Source: Hydra vulgaris
Lineage: Eukaryota; Cnidaria; Hydrozoa; Anthoathecata; Hydridae
Assembly (NCBI RefSeq): GCF_038396675.1
Contig: NC_088922.1
Coordinates: 15,548,501-15,612,500, forward strand
DNA length: 64,000 bases
Reading direction: 5' to 3'
A program made the translations under genes and the position numbers. Under the pieces are notes generated by a model. It had not been told where the DNA came from and did not search any database. It saw nothing but the letters and a program-made list of their open reading frames with translations. Below, one piece after another: positions 1-12,355 of this stretch; position 1 is the stretch's first letter, and the number at the start of each line of letters is the position of its first letter.

Positions 1-735
1 TTCCTAAAGGAGGATAACCCACGATCTTTAATATACTTTATAAAAAAGCGTCTTAGATTGAAGTTATCATTAATAAAACACTAATTGTGAAAAAAGTAAA
101 TCTTGTTAATGTACTGTAGTGTTAATCAAGAAAATACTTTTGGTATGTTTAAAATGAGCGGTTTGCAAAAATTGGTAATGGCAAATTGTTTGAAATTTGA
201 GTTTAAAGAAAAAAAAAATAGAAGAAAAAGATTATGTGTAAGAAGCAATAAATTTAAGAGCAAAAAAAAAAACTTACAAACCTTTTTACAACAATGAAAT
301 TTATACATACATATTGACAGTCATATACGCTGGAGAAATAAAAAAGATTTTATTTATCCACTTTATAGTTTTATTTGGTTATTCTACCTTACAAGTTTAC
401 CTGCTTATCTATTTTTACATAAATAAAGTATATTATTGATGAACCTTTTTAATAACTATTATTACTAAATGACTTTTTAATTTTTCATTATTGCTTATAC
501 GAATTTCAACGTTATATATAATTAAGAGTACGTTATATATTATGAGTAAACAAGTAGAAAGTAAGTAAGCAAAAATAGAAAAATGAGAAGAATTCATTAA
601 GGTATAAAGTTACATATTTTAATGTAACTTCAATATAAAAGGTATAAGGTGTAATTTAATGGTTAAATATCTAAATTTATGGTTTAAATTTTGTGGTTAG
701 CAAGTTTTGAAATTTCATATATTTTTTTTTTGTTT
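1..735. other. AT-rich non-coding stretch, no gene recognised
   Basis: The stretch is AT-rich with frequent stops in all frames. The short open frames here are Lys/Phe-rich low-complexity translations with no recognisable motif. No repeat boundary could be drawn before the fold-back element that begins at 736. Confidence 0.5.
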
Positions 736-1079
736 CGGTAGATTCTAGGAAAAAATCCCTGTGAGAAAAAATCCCCAAGGAAAAATCCCCCGCAAAAATT
801 TAAAAAAAAAAAAAGGTATTTTTTTGAAATTGATAGATTGCCTATCCAAACCAAAACCCTCAGTCAATGTAGCGGTACACCTTGCATATTCTACCTATTT
901 GTCAGTCTATTTGTATGCACACTCCTTGTATGTTCTAATTATTTGTCAGCCGATGTATGCACACTCCTTGTATGTTCTACCTATTTGTCAGTTAATAAAT
1001 TTAAACTCCTTGCGTGTTCTACCTATTTGGTAGAAGATGCAGTGGGATTTTTTCTTAGGGGAATTTTTTCCTGCTACCG
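736..1079. mobile_element. Fold-back/MITE-like element with internal tandem repeats
   Basis: The two ends are inverted copies. The left end begins CGGTAG and continues with AGGAAAAAATCCC; the right end, read on the other strand, begins CGGTAG and carries AGGAAAAAATTCCCC. Both ends then carry a second AGAAAAAATCCC block. The interior is filled by a 42-44 bp tandem repeat. No transposase is encoded, so this is a non-autonomous element of unassigned superfamily. A target-site duplication could not be fixed, which leaves the exact termini uncertain by a few bases. Confidence 0.5.
866..1031. repeat. Tandem repeat, about 43-bp unit, about 4 copies
   Basis: Units share CTCCTTGTATGTTCTACC followed by TATTTGTCAG. 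The TTTGTCAG anchor recurs at spacings of 44 and 42 bp, and the last copy is partial. The two overlapping open frames here (90 and 89 codons) exist only because the unit lacks stops, so they are not called as genes. Confidence 0.75.
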
Positions 1080-1092
1080 TTACGGCCGAAAT

Positions 1093-1320
1093 TTTATAAA
1101 TTTATAAATTACTTGTCAAATAAAAACAACGCATTAATCAAGATCAATAGAAACATTCAAAAAACTTTAACTTGTGGGGTTCCCCAAGGTTTAATTTTAG
1201 AACCCCTGCTATTCCTAATATAAATCATTGAACTTCTTTTTGTATCTAATCTATTAAATTTTATTCACTCGGATCCTTTTTATTATCATAAAATTTCGAA
1301 ATTTGAAGTTGTTGTAAAAT
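1093..1320 (+). pseudogene. LINE reverse transcriptase fragment (CR1/Jockey-like)
   Basis: Translation around 1141-1300 gives a decayed reverse-transcriptase core: a YLSN..ALIKIN segment, then CGVPQGLILEPLLFLI, the family's CGVPQGSILGPLLF block with G-to-E and S-to-L changes. A stop follows immediately. The stretch after it (LLFVSNLLNFIHSD) sits where the family has the YADD/FADD catalytic loop, but the ADD is lost. Only about 75 codons are recognisable; both the 5' endonuclease and the C-terminus are missing. It lies directly downstream of the fold-back element at 736-1079. Confidence 0.7.
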
Positions 1321-1559
1321 GTGTCAAATTTTCCAAATTGTTATTGTTTTGTTTTATATCTATGATTGTAAATATGGTAAGGTGCTTGGTAATAGCATTT
1401 TGCTGTCTTTATTTTGCTCTGACTCTTTTTTATATGCTTATATATTTATATTTTTTATAAATTCACTGTATTTATTATTAGATGGCGAAATGTATGTTGA
1501 AAATAATTAAAACAAAAAAAACCCAGCTGTTATCATTTTACGTTGTATATTTTATTTAG

Positions 1560-1649
1560 GAAGAAGTTGTAATGAAATACGACACCAATTTGCAATAAAA
1601 GAAATTGGCTTCGAAGATCTTCTGCAAAAAATTAAAACGTGCAGTGAAG
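1560..1649 (+). other. Candidate internal exon, 30 codons, unidentified
   Basis: A pyrimidine-rich tract ending TTTATTTAG precedes 1560, and GAAG|GTAATT follows 1649. The 90-bp interval is open in one frame and encodes a Cys-containing peptide with IGFEDLLQKIKTC. It could equally be chance in AT-rich DNA. No partner exons were found. Confidence 0.2.
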
Positions 1650-1650
1650 G

Positions 1651-2499
1651 TAATTTAGCATTATAATGCAATATTAAAATCGTTTAAGATTGTTTGAAAA
1701 GATGAATTTATAGAGAAATTTATAGAGAAAAAGAGCTAAAAATACAACCTTTTTAAAAACTTCAGTTTAGTTATATAATTAGTGTAAACATGCTAAAATT
1801 TAAAGTTAAGAATATACGTTTAAATGTCTATACTTAAAATTGAAAAAAAGTCTACTTAAAAATACGTAAAAATGAAAAAAAGTCTGCTTAAAAATACTTA
1901 AAAATGATACTTGTAATAAGTATAGGTATTTATATGTTATTTTTTATAATTTTATATGTAAAAGTTTGAAGGCGGATGTGGAGAAGCAAAATTCATACTC
2001 ATTAAGAATATGCTTTAATATTTTCAAAAACTGGTTACTTTAAATGCAAAGTTGTTCAGAAATAAGGGTTCCAAAAATAAATTACTATAAACTAAATTAT
2101 TAGTTGAAAAAGTAAATTGTAAAGTTTATATAAGGCTGATAATACCTTACAAACTCCGTATAAAGATCTTTGAGGTGTTTTTTTGGGGGTGAAGAAAACT
2201 TTATTTTGGGGTAAAGTTATAACTTGTAAAGTTATAACTAAACCCCAAAATAAAGTTTTAAATTTTCCTTATAAATTTTAAAATAAATTTCTAAATTTTC
2301 AACCTAAGCCTTTGAAAATTGCATCATGGAAGTGAATGTAAATAAAAAAAAAATAATTTTGTTACAATAACACACATAGGCAGATCAGAATTTATTACAG
2401 TGTCTCAGAAGTTTGGTCTCTAAATTTGTGACGTTTCTTTGAAAAAATATCTTAACTTCCTGACTTTTTGCATATCTTATTTGTGTACCGGTGATCTTT
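1651..2499. other. Non-coding stretch with a local hairpin at 2195-2259
   Basis: No gene is seen. Near 2200 a 17-bp arm, AAAACTTTATTTTGGGG, is repeated inverted at 2243-2259. Between the arms lie two direct copies of AAAGTTATAACT. The structure looks like a small local inverted duplication rather than a mobile-element end. Confidence 0.5.
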
Positions 2500-2942
2500 T
2501 CATGTTACCATGGTGCAATCATCACTTGCATTACTGTTATCTGAACTATCACTTCTAGAATTGTCTGTATCATCAAACACTTGACTATCATTTATTTCAA
2601 GTTCTTTTTTTTTAGGTGACAGGTCTCGTGGATGGGTTGTAATAGGCTCTGTCACAACACCGCATGGAACTTCACACCCATTAGAAGATTTCTGAAATTT
2701 ATAAAAAAATGTGTCTTTCAAATTTTAAATTAGGCATTTTTGGGCAATAAGTCAAATAATCTATCCCAGCTATTTATAATACTTGTTTTCATATTTGTAC
2801 TTTGTGTTGATTTATTAATTAACTTATAACTTTGAACAGCAGTGTTTACTTTCCTTTGCACAAGTTTCTTCGAAAAATATGGTATCGTCATTTTTTTCCA
2901 TGATTGACAAACTTCAATGGAGATTTCTTTATAAACTTTCAA
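2500..2942 (-). pseudogene. Unidentified acidic-tailed protein fragment, two frames
   Basis: Two adjacent minus-strand frames read as one broken product. The upstream part (2942-2730) is basic and helical, with EVCQSWKKMTIPYFSKK and a WDRLFDLLP end. The downstream part (2721-2500) ends in an Asp/Ser-rich tail. The W-K-x(3)-IP pattern followed by a LFD segment recalls short conserved proteins seen repeatedly in cnidarian and insect repeat-rich genomes, but I cannot name the family. A short gap with stops near 2725 separates the halves and could be a frameshift or a small intron. No catalytic motif is visible. Confidence 0.35.
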
Positions 2943-3189
2943 TTTCTATTATTAAATTACTCTAGGATATCTTATACATCTAAAATATAGTTTATATTTA
3001 AGTATATACAATATATAATAGTCTAAAATATGAAATATTTCAGCAAATTTTCACACTTTTGATGAAACTTCAAAAAGGATTTGCGCAGAGGTCTTTTTGC
3101 ATTTTATTGTTTATTTTTATGTTTTTGTGAGTTTGTAGGTCATTACTCCACCAATAGTCATAGAGCCGTCACTTGAAAAATTTCAATCC

Positions 3190-3292
<103 letters not shown>

Positions 3293-3479
3293 GCATATAT
3301 GTAAAGAAGAGGTAGATGCCCTTTTATTTTCCGGCTAATTATATAAAGTTGATTTAGCTAAAAAATAAATGAGCTCAATAATAAACTACTCAGAGAGGCT
3401 ATAGCAACTTTTTTCAGATGATAGATTAAGATGAGTGAAAGTAATACAATCAACCAGGGTAATTTTGGACTGCAGGGTC

Positions 3480-5171
3480 CGAAATTGCCCTAGAGCAGAT
3501 AATAGTAAAGGCATGAGTACTCTTTAAGCTGCAGTTAAGCATAAAGTTAAAAAACCAACCTTACATGACCACATTTAAAATTCCAGTTTAAAGAAGGTTG
3601 AAAGGTAAACAATTATAAGCAAAGCAGATGAAGTACTCATCGTTCAAATGCTAGAAGCTGTTGCTGATCGGGGTTTCGCTATTGGAAGATTAGAAGTTAG
3701 AGTAATGGCTTTTGTTTCCTCAAAAATTGTAATAGTTCAAACGTTTTCAAATTAAAGATACCTAAGTTGACTGGTTAAATTCTTTTATGAAACGAAAACA
3801 TTTTTTTGAAAGAAATGCTGCTATTATTAAACAACCAAGGCCAAAGTTAGGAGTTTAAATTCTCATCAAAAAATCTTTTTTTGATGAGAATTTCAAACTC
3901 ATCTAAAAAAACTAATTTTTTTAGATGAGTTTGAAAAAACTAATGAACCACTTGGAAATATTCTACCTTCAAACATACTTTCCTGGAAAATCCTGGAAAG
4001 AAGTTTGTTTTAGTTTGAAAAGGAAGACGGCGTGTCAAAAATGTTCAAGAACATAGTAAAACTTTAACATCTATTGTGTGATGCGGCTCTTTTTCCGGAG
4101 TATTATAACCACTTATAGTAGTTTATAGAGTATTGAACGTTTATAAAGGTTGGATGACAAGAGGACCACATAGAACAGCCTATAGTTGCACAAAATCAGG
4201 TTGCTCTTATATGCAAACGTTTGAAAAGTGGTTTAAGTTGTGCTTTTTTCCAAACTTTTAACATTTGAATGGACTTAAACTTCTTTTAGGAGAAAGGAGA
4301 ACCTTTCATTTTAATACAGACATTATTATGTTAGCAAAGAATTATAATGTTTACTGTGTTATGTTGCCACCTAATGCCACTCATATAATGCAGCTATCAG
4401 ATGTATCTGTCTACGGTCCAATAAAGCAATGTTGGAAACAAGTGGAGGAAACAAAGTAGGAAATCTGGATGTTTTTCCATAGAAAATTTTCCAGCTCTAT
4501 AAAAAAGTAAGCTATTAAGTTGGAAGACACTGTATGTCAGAAATTAATATCTGTCTTTTTTACATGTGGACTATATCCAATAAACCGCATAAAAGTTATA
4601 AAAAAAAAATTCATTAGTACCACGCAGCTGGTGCATTGGCATATTAAACAATTCAGTTATAACTTTGTTAATGTTTCATCGTAATGTACACGAAACGAAA
4701 AGCCCCAGGGGCAATAAGTTGAATACTACATTAGGGGCATTTTTAAATGTCGTTGAAAATAATGAAGTTAATCTTTATTTTGCTTGTGGAAAAGAAGAAA
4801 TTGACGAAACTGTTAAAATTAGTGAAGTAGAAGAAGAGAAAGTTTTAGTCGATTGGACTGACTTTGAATGTTGTGGTCGTTGGTGTCGTTCAAAATGTTT
4901 GAAAAATTCCATGTCCGCTGATTGCATTGTATGCCCAAAACTATCGATTTATTTTAAAAGAGAAATAATTTTTGTATTATTTACTTTACAGTATCTAATT
5001 TTTGTTGTTGTTACGATTTCGAATAAATTTTTTTTTTTTAATGAAACACCTTTTTGCCATAAAAAAATACAAGTTAAATTCCCTGATGTTGAAAATTCAA
5101 CTGTTAAAATCTTAAATTTTAAGTGCCCATATTTCAAATTTTATTTTTTGATGTTCAGACCGTTTGTTTAG
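3480..5171 (+). pseudogene. Tigger/pogo-like DDE transposase, degraded
   Basis: Order of recognisable blocks: a pogo-type N-terminal helix-turn-helix remnant near 3530-3720 (ADRGFAIGRLEVR), a VDWLNSFMKR segment at about 3770, a KWFKLCFFPNF segment near 4230, and the DDE_1 C-terminal block at 4265-4459 (CVMLPPNATHIMQLSDVSV, GPIKQCW), which is the family's LPPNATHxxQPLDVxVFGPLK. The tail at 4665-5171 has a Cys-rich patch (CCGRWC...C..C). Many stops and frameshifts break the frame, and the family's L-L-D-G-H segment reads LLLGERR, so the second catalytic Asp is gone. A TA-flanked terminus was not resolved. GGGTAATTTTGGAC with an inverted copy sits at 3456-3491 and may be part of the left end. 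Confidence 0.75.
3857..3934. repeat. Two adjacent near-perfect hairpins inside the Tigger relic
   Basis: TCTCATCAAAAAA is followed after 2 bases by its inverse (3857-3893). TCAAACTCATCTAAAAAAA is then followed by its inverse (3892-3934). The two share an edge. Both lie within former coding sequence. Confidence 0.85.
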
Positions 5172-6936
5172 GGTAATAACATGCTCGGAAGCCAAAAACA
5201 AAAATGTTAACATATTCTATATAAATAGAGTGGTACGATCCACACAAAAGTTTAAGTTTTGTATTGATTTTATAGTTGTACACCAAGAAATATTTTGAAA
5301 ATTCATTGTTACTATAGTAAAACTTAATTTTTTAAACATGAATATATCATTTAAATTAGAAAAAAAATTTTCTTACTTGAAATTTTTTTGCCTCGATCAC
5401 TCAATTAAAAACTAAAAATAAGCAAATTTTTGTGAAATGATTACTCAAGATTTACCAGCCCTTTTAACATGAAATTTGTAACATATTATAAACATAATAC
5501 TAAACTAATTTGAGAGAAAATAATTGAAAATAAAAGAATATTTTAGAAATGATGCATGAAAAACTAACAAACTCTAACAAGTTAGGCGAGTCAAACAAAA
5601 ATAATATGAAAAATTTCAAGAGCCAAAATTCGTTAAACAAAAACCTTCCTTCAAATAAATTTTATTACTATGAAGATCGAAATGTCAAAGTTTTATATCT
5701 TTTGTATAACTTTTTATAAAGTAACCGTTTCGCAAACTTTTTCAAGTGTTTTGTTTATATATCGGTTGCTATGGCGTTGTTACGGAAAGAAAACTGATTA
5801 AGTAGACATAATGCCATATTATTAAAATTTTAAAATGATAAATTAAAAGTTTTTTTAATCTGTGAAAAAAGGTATAATAATCCAAATTTATTTAATTTTT
5901 TTTTTCAAAATTGATTTTTGTTTCTTGGGGTACTGCGTTAAAGAAACGATTGAATATATTCTTCGAAAATTGTCCGGAGTATCCCCGGTTGACGGGACTT
6001 ATTAATATTATAAAAAAAATTACTTTCTCAAGTCCTTAAATAAAGCGGTGTAAATTTGTATTTTTTAAATGTATACTTTGGGAAAAAAAAATTGTCAAAA
6101 TGTGATTTTAACTAGGTGTTAAAAATAGTCTAGTTTTATAACTTCCCAAAAATAAGTTAAAAAGAGCATTAATATCTTTTATAAAACTTTTTAATTTCTT
6201 TCTTCATCCATCCAGTCGGCATTACGTCACTCCGCATTAAAAAGTAGTTTTAAAATTAACCATCTTGAATTGGGGGAAAACAAACTAAGAAATCAGTCGT
6301 GGTTTGTTGATTAAATTTATTTTTTAGAATACTAAAAAGTTGTTGGGCATTAGGTTGAACTGACTAAATAAAATAAAAAAATTAAGAACCTAAGTCTTCC
6401 TAAAAATGAAGTATTTCTAAGAAAGTGGTTGAATCATACTGCGGATGGTAGTGCATTTAGCAAGCATTGGTCTCCTAAATCCTCTAATGTTTATTTTTAT
6501 TTGACACATATTATTACCGGTGGGTTATTTTTAATTTACATCTTAATTTAGTATAGGTAAATAAATATCGAAATATCAGTACTTTTTATGCCCTATAATA
6601 ACCAAAATAATATGTAGACAGCAATGTAAGTCATCATTTTATTGAAACAGAGGATTAAAATATGTAAAAATAAAGTAAAATCACCTAAAAGCTTTATGTT
6701 TTGCAGACATCTTTCCTCTGTTTCTTTTAATTAACTTCTAAGATAATTGTAGGACATAAGTTTATTGTTTAATAAATTTTTCTTGACTTTGCGTATAAAA
6801 AAGAATCGTTTGTTTTTCCTTAATTCTATATGGTTACTTTTTACAATAGATAGCGTGTGCGCCTATCGTAGCAATAGTAAAAACGTAATATTAAATTGGT
6901 TTTTTAACTTTATTATTATTTTTTCTTATTTCCTAG
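5172..6936. other. Non-coding stretch upstream of the large exon
   Basis: No recognisable gene. The 3' end of this stretch (about 6905-6936) is a pyrimidine-rich tract ending TTCTTATTTCCTAG, a good splice acceptor for the following exon. The frame happens to stay open for another 57 codons upstream of it but has no ATG. Confidence 0.5.
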
Positions 6937-9900
6937 GTAAAAACTTTGCGCAAAACATAGACAACACAAGCCAATTAAGAAAGAGAACACAACTTCCATT
7001 ATCAACTTCAGATTATGAGATAACTTATACTGACTATTTAGTACCAATAATAAAGACTGATCAACCACTTTTAGCAAAAAAAATCTTAAACCCAAGGGAA
7101 AACGAAAAAAATTATTTAGAGCCTAATAACCAAAAATTAGCAGTTAACTTAGTAGACGATTCTTCTAACCTGTTAATGCCATTTAAAAGTAATCTTATCG
7201 CACAACGCATCATAGTTCCAACTTTAAAACCTATTTGGAAAAATATTTTTTTACCAACATTTCGCCAATACATCACCAGTTCAATATTAACACCGCAAAA
7301 ATACATAAGATTAAATGACATTGAGCAAACCAGTTCAGCAGCTAAGAAGTCTACTAGATATCTTAATACGCTCGACTCAAAAAGTCTACCGGTAGAACCC
7401 ATTAACTTGGAAAAGCAAGCTAAAGAAGCTTATGAACAAATTCAACGCGTACTTGAAGAAAATCCAAGTTTAACATTGCCGCCTCCTGTAAGTTTAAGTT
7501 TGAAACCTACAAAAAAGAAACATACAATAAACCTCTCATGGGATTTATCATTTTTAAAACATAAACCAACACCACCTTCGCAAGCTTTTTATCCTACTAC
7601 TTTAGAAGTTGTTAAAGGAACTTTCACCTACCGCCCATCACCAACAGATTTATCTTTTCACACCGATATCAGCGTTTATACAAAAAAAAGTTTGTGGCAT
7701 CTTGGAAGTTACTCAAATAATCTTATTACAACAAACAGCCCTATTGATAACTCTCAGATGGATCAATCAGTGTCGTGGAAAGATTATTTTCAGTTTGAAA
7801 ATATATTAAAACAAATGGGATATGATAAGAAAAATACCCAAGTAGTAGATGACGATAAACAAAACAGTCAAGAAAACAATAATCAAAACCTTAATGATCA
7901 AGAACTCGAAAATCAATACCTAGAAAATCAAAATATAAACATTCAAGAGCCAAAAAGTGAAAATTTAATCATTCAAAAACTGAACAACCAAGAACTAGAC
8001 AATCAAGATATTGATACTTTAAACAAACAAAGTACTCAGTTTAATAATTTTAAATTGATCAAATCAAATAATGCTGATAAAAGAACAAAAGTTAAATCCT
8101 TAATAAATCCTCATTTAACTGTAAAATCGCAATATAGCTCTCCAGTAAGCGTATCTTATAGCTTTAAAAAACTCGCAAGACCATCTTTATCATTGTATCC
8201 AGAATTTGTATCCTCTATTAATTCTAAAATTAAAGCAAACAAAGTCAATTCTTTAATACACGACGATTTAAGCGATGAAGTCTCGCAAATCAAAAAAGAA
8301 AATCCATATTATTCTCAAATGCTACTTTCTAATATAATTCCAACAAGTTTTAACAACGAAGATGTTTTAACTAGATCACATATCACTGACGAACATGATA
8401 CAACGGTACGAAAAAATAATTTTTCAAACGCGGATAATAAAATAATTCCTGTGAGAGATGACAACATAGAAAACAAGTTCGCTAACTTCGATTTTTTAAA
8501 AGTTTCTAACCAATCAAAAAACGTCAAAGTCCAAATGAAAGATAATGCAACGGTTGAATCATTTTCTAACCGTAGTAAAAAAATTCCATCCATTTTTTCC
8601 ACAAATAATCGCAAAACTGTTGTATCCACGTCCAACAAAAATAATGAAACAATTCGTTACTTGACAAAAAGTTATAATGACAAAAACAATGAAATCATCA
8701 AAGTCAAGTACAATTTTACTAAAAGAATTTTATTCAATGACTTTAAAAATATTGTTAATAATAATCCCTCAAAAAAAGAAGAAAGTGTTAATTTGTTCCA
8801 TCTAAATAACGAAACAAAAAACGGTAACAACTCGAAAGAAAAGCAAGGTAACTTAAAAAATAATTATTCACAAAGATATCTCAAAAACGCTAACACATCA
8901 GAACATTTTGCCAAAAAGTCATTATATTCTAACATAACACCGCCATATTTTAATATAAAATCGATGGAAAGAGGGTTTGATAAAAAAAAAACTAAAAATA
9001 ATGAAATAAAAAAAAAACAGTATTACGACCAAATGATGCAAGAAAATGATGAAGATTTTAACGAACAAGATCATTACGATATAAAAAATGCTTTCGAAAT
9101 ACAAATTAACGAAAACAAACAAGACAATAATAAACAATACTTTAATGACTTGATTAATACAAACTCTGTAAAAGATCTACTTGATATCAAGTACGCACAA
9201 ATCGAAAATAAATTAGTTAACGACTTAAAATTGAGACAGGCCGTATTACAAAAACTTGAGCAAGATTCAATAATACTCGAACAGGAAGAACATAAAAAGG
9301 AAAAACTGCTTAAAGAATCTTATGGAAAACCGGTGAGTTTATCAACACTTAATGAGATATTTAGAGAAATCAACGGAGAAACAAATAAACTGTTGAATGA
9401 GTCAAAACTTGTACATGACCGAACGCAGATATTTCAAGATAATAATTTAATTCTATTTGAACCAATAAAAGAAGAATTAAACGACCGAGTTAAAAAAGTT
9501 TTGTCTCCTACCAGCAAAAGAAATACAATTGAAAAGTCAGAACCATCGAGGCTTCAAAAAAAATCTCACTTTACAGTAAATCATTATGAATACGAATCTA
9601 CTTCTAATGAAGTTAAAACCAATAATAAATGCACACAACTAGAAAATCAGAAAGTAAAACTTCAAAATAAAAACAACTATAATCATCAAAACAAAATTTT
9701 TTTTGAAAAACTTCTTAAATCATGCACTTTAGAAATAAATAATAGGAGAAATTCAAAAGACGTTTTGAGCAAGCTGTTGACAAACATTTATTTGCCAAGC
9801 AGTAGCACAATTAAAAAATCTAAGTTTTTAAAAAAAAATTCATTTGATTTGTCGTCTAAAGATTATAATTCTATAAAAAAAAAGGATACATTTACAAATC

Positions 9901-10358
9901 AGTCAAACAATGACAATCAACTCTTTAAAAAGAATATAATGCACGAAAGTTTTCAAAACCGGCATAAAATTCTGCAAGACTTTTTTTTGTTATCCCATCA
10001 TTCAAATATCTCCATTTCTAACCGTTTAAATGAAAATAAAAGACTCTTGAAAAATTTTAGTAATGTCTTGAATATATTTTACAAACGTAAACCTAACTTT
10101 TTAAGAAATAGTGCTGTGAAAGGTTTTGCCAGATTCCTCAAAGAAAAAGAAAGTAATTGTAAAAATGGCATGAAAAAAGACACTGAAATATACACCAAAC
10201 TAAGAAGTAAACATCCTCAGCTAACGCTTAATGTTCAAAAAAATAAACAGCGAACGTTTAAAAAAAGACAAAAGCACAAACCTACAAACAAAAAATCTTT
10301 TTTTAATCTTTTAAGGTTAGAGTTTGGTGTACATAATGGAAATTCAGTTAAACTCTGA
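6937..10358 (+). CDS. Large terminal exon of an unidentified low-complexity protein
   Basis: A single uninterrupted frame of about 1,140 codons begins after the acceptor TTTCCTAG at 6929-6936 and ends with TGA at 10356-10358. The first in-frame ATG is about 80 codons in, and the 5' extension begins with TTG, so translation most likely enters from an upstream exon I could not find. The protein is rich in Asn, Lys, Ser and Gln. A Gln/Asn/Glu-rich segment with repeats of NQ(E/N)LxNQ covers about residues 310-370 of the exon (7861-8031). A predicted coiled coil with KLEQDSIILEQEEHKKEKLL lies near residues 770-810, and the C-terminus is strongly basic (KKRQKHKPTNKK). There are no membrane spans, catalytic motifs or cysteine modules. 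Length, ATG-poor start and splice context favour a genuine but fast-evolving or disordered protein; a transposon-encoded ORF is possible. Confidence 0.6.
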
Positions 10359-10528
10359 GTCCGATGAGATGATAACCAATTAGCAGCTCTTTCGTAAATT
10401 GACGTATTTGTTAACTAAAAATTATCTGGTTTATCCAGAACAAAATGTTTGCTCAATTTTACACGCATTTTTGAAACGTATGCACTAAAAAACTTCTTAC
10501 ACTACCGAAGAAATTGCCATAGAAGGTT

Positions 10529-10742
<214 letters not shown>

Positions 10743-11299
10743 ACAATAAAAAACCACCTAAAAACACATCTTTTTGAGTAACGGTTTGTATTTTTTACAA
10801 CGTGAATTCTACCCATAAACTATTTTACAGTAAAAAATGTACTTAAAAAAAAGAGAGAGACAAGAAGTAAATTTAAATATAAAATTTTACTGCCGGAGTA
10901 ACTCCTATTAAGCTCAAAGGATTTTACAAATCTAGTATAATGAGCAAAGGTTTATACAAAATAATAATAATAGCTAATAATGACTGAAGAAAATGAACAT
11001 GTGTATATAAAATTTTCTTTTAATAAAATGAATAATTGTTAACTAATAAAACTGCTGAGTAAACTCTGCAGTTTTATTAGTTAAAATATTACTTTATTCA
11101 CCTAAAATAAAACAGATGACAGCTCTTGCTCCAACTAGTTAATAAGAAGTTTCTAAATCATCACGTGTAACAAACTTAGTAGCTTGAACTGCACTCAAAA
11201 TAACATTAGAAAAAGGTACTTTAACCATACCCAACCCTAAATTTGGAAAAACACTTAGAAATAAAAGCACGATTTTGGAACAAAAATGATTCATCACAT
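10743..11299. other. Non-coding stretch with a hairpin at 11040-11083
   Basis: No gene is seen. TAACTAATAAAACTGC (11040-11055) is perfectly inverted at 11068-11083 with a 12-base loop. An AATAAA at 10745 could serve as a poly(A) signal for the upstream exon, but it lies beyond the (TA)n tract. Confidence 0.45.
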
Positions 11300-12355
11300 T
11301 GTAATAACATTGGTCACACTAAAGTTATTTTTCATCTGAATTACAACGTTATATTAACTTTAGTTCACAAACGTTGTTTTTATTTATTTATTTTTTCACC
11401 CTCACCACAATTTTTATATACTTGCATATATAACAAAATAAATAGCTAAAACAAGAAGAAGACATAATGTTTTATCACTAATAGCCCCATTAATATAAAA
11501 TCGTGGTTTTCAAATATCTTATTACAAAGACGTATATATAGTGGTATATATAAACTGAAAGGTAATATCTAGTATTGTTTGATATAAATTTTAATACATG
11601 AAAAAGCAAACAGTAATTGCTAAACTACTTAGATTCTCTACAGTAACAAAAACAAAAAAATATTACACACATACCATTCAGTGAGAGAAAAAAAATATAA
11701 ATAATAAACTTTTTTATATGAAATATGAACGGTTACACCAACGTTATTTTTTATCAGAATTACAACTTTGTAATTACTTTAGATACCCCAAGTCTAAATA
11801 TCCTATAGGACCTATTGGATTTTGAAACAAAAAAAAGAAGATAAAACTTTGATAAGTATAAATACTTTTTAACTTATGCTACACTAACGTAATTTTTTAT
11901 AGAAGTTACAACGTTATTATAGCTTTACTCAGAATATTTTAAATGAATATTTCACTTTTTTTGACGAGAACTTCACCTACAATTAGGTATGGTAAATATG
12001 CTATTAATTATAATTCATGGTTTTAATTTTCCACTAAAACAAAGTGTATTTTTGTTATATTGAAATTTTTTTTTTATAAAATATTACTGTATGTTAGTAA
12101 ATATTTTTTTAATCAGTATGATTATGTAGTATTGTGATGTATTGCGCAGCGTGTAATCAGGGTTCGATTCCCGATTACTGACAACTTTTACTTATATAAC
12201 ACTGTGCTTTTACATTGAAATTACAACAATGATTGAGGTTGATTAACGTTGGAGAATATAACTTTATAACGTTGGAGAATCAGACGTTACCTATCTTTTC
12301 CATTTCCAACGTTAATCCAACGTTATATAACAACGTCGGTGTTTCCACTGGGTTA
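11300..12355. repeat. Interspersed element with repeated ACGTT units and a CCCAGTG-type end
   Basis: A unit of about 55 bp recurs at about 11310, 11730 and 11877 (ACACTAAAGTTATTTTTCAT, then GAATTACAACGTT, then a CTTTAGT end). A divergent fourth copy lies near 12205. The right end at 12230-12355 contains several AACGTTGG copies in both orientations and closes with GTGTTTCCACTGGG, i.e. CCCAGTGGAAACAC on the other strand. CCCAGTG ends recur at 26196, suggesting related non-autonomous DNA elements. The left terminus was not located and no protein is encoded. Confidence 0.4.
12133..12180 (+). other. tRNA-like B box and T-arm, possible SINE relic
   Basis: GGTTCGATTC at 12161-12170 matches the RNA polymerase III B box. 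The surrounding sequence folds as a T-arm-like hairpin (TAATC.GGG / CCCGATTA). No convincing A box or acceptor stem is present upstream, so it is not called as a tRNA gene. A decayed tRNA-derived SINE is the likeliest reading. Confidence 0.3.

Noticed and set aside
1..20. AAAGGAGG near the window start, resembling a Shine-Dalgarno site
   Set aside because: No bacterial-type gene follows at suitable spacing, and the window has introns and animal transposons.
7112..9137. Minus-strand frames of 71-107 codons opposite the large exon
   Set aside because: They are antisense shadows of the 1,140-codon plus-strand frame. Their compositions are hydrophobic complements of Lys/Asn codons.
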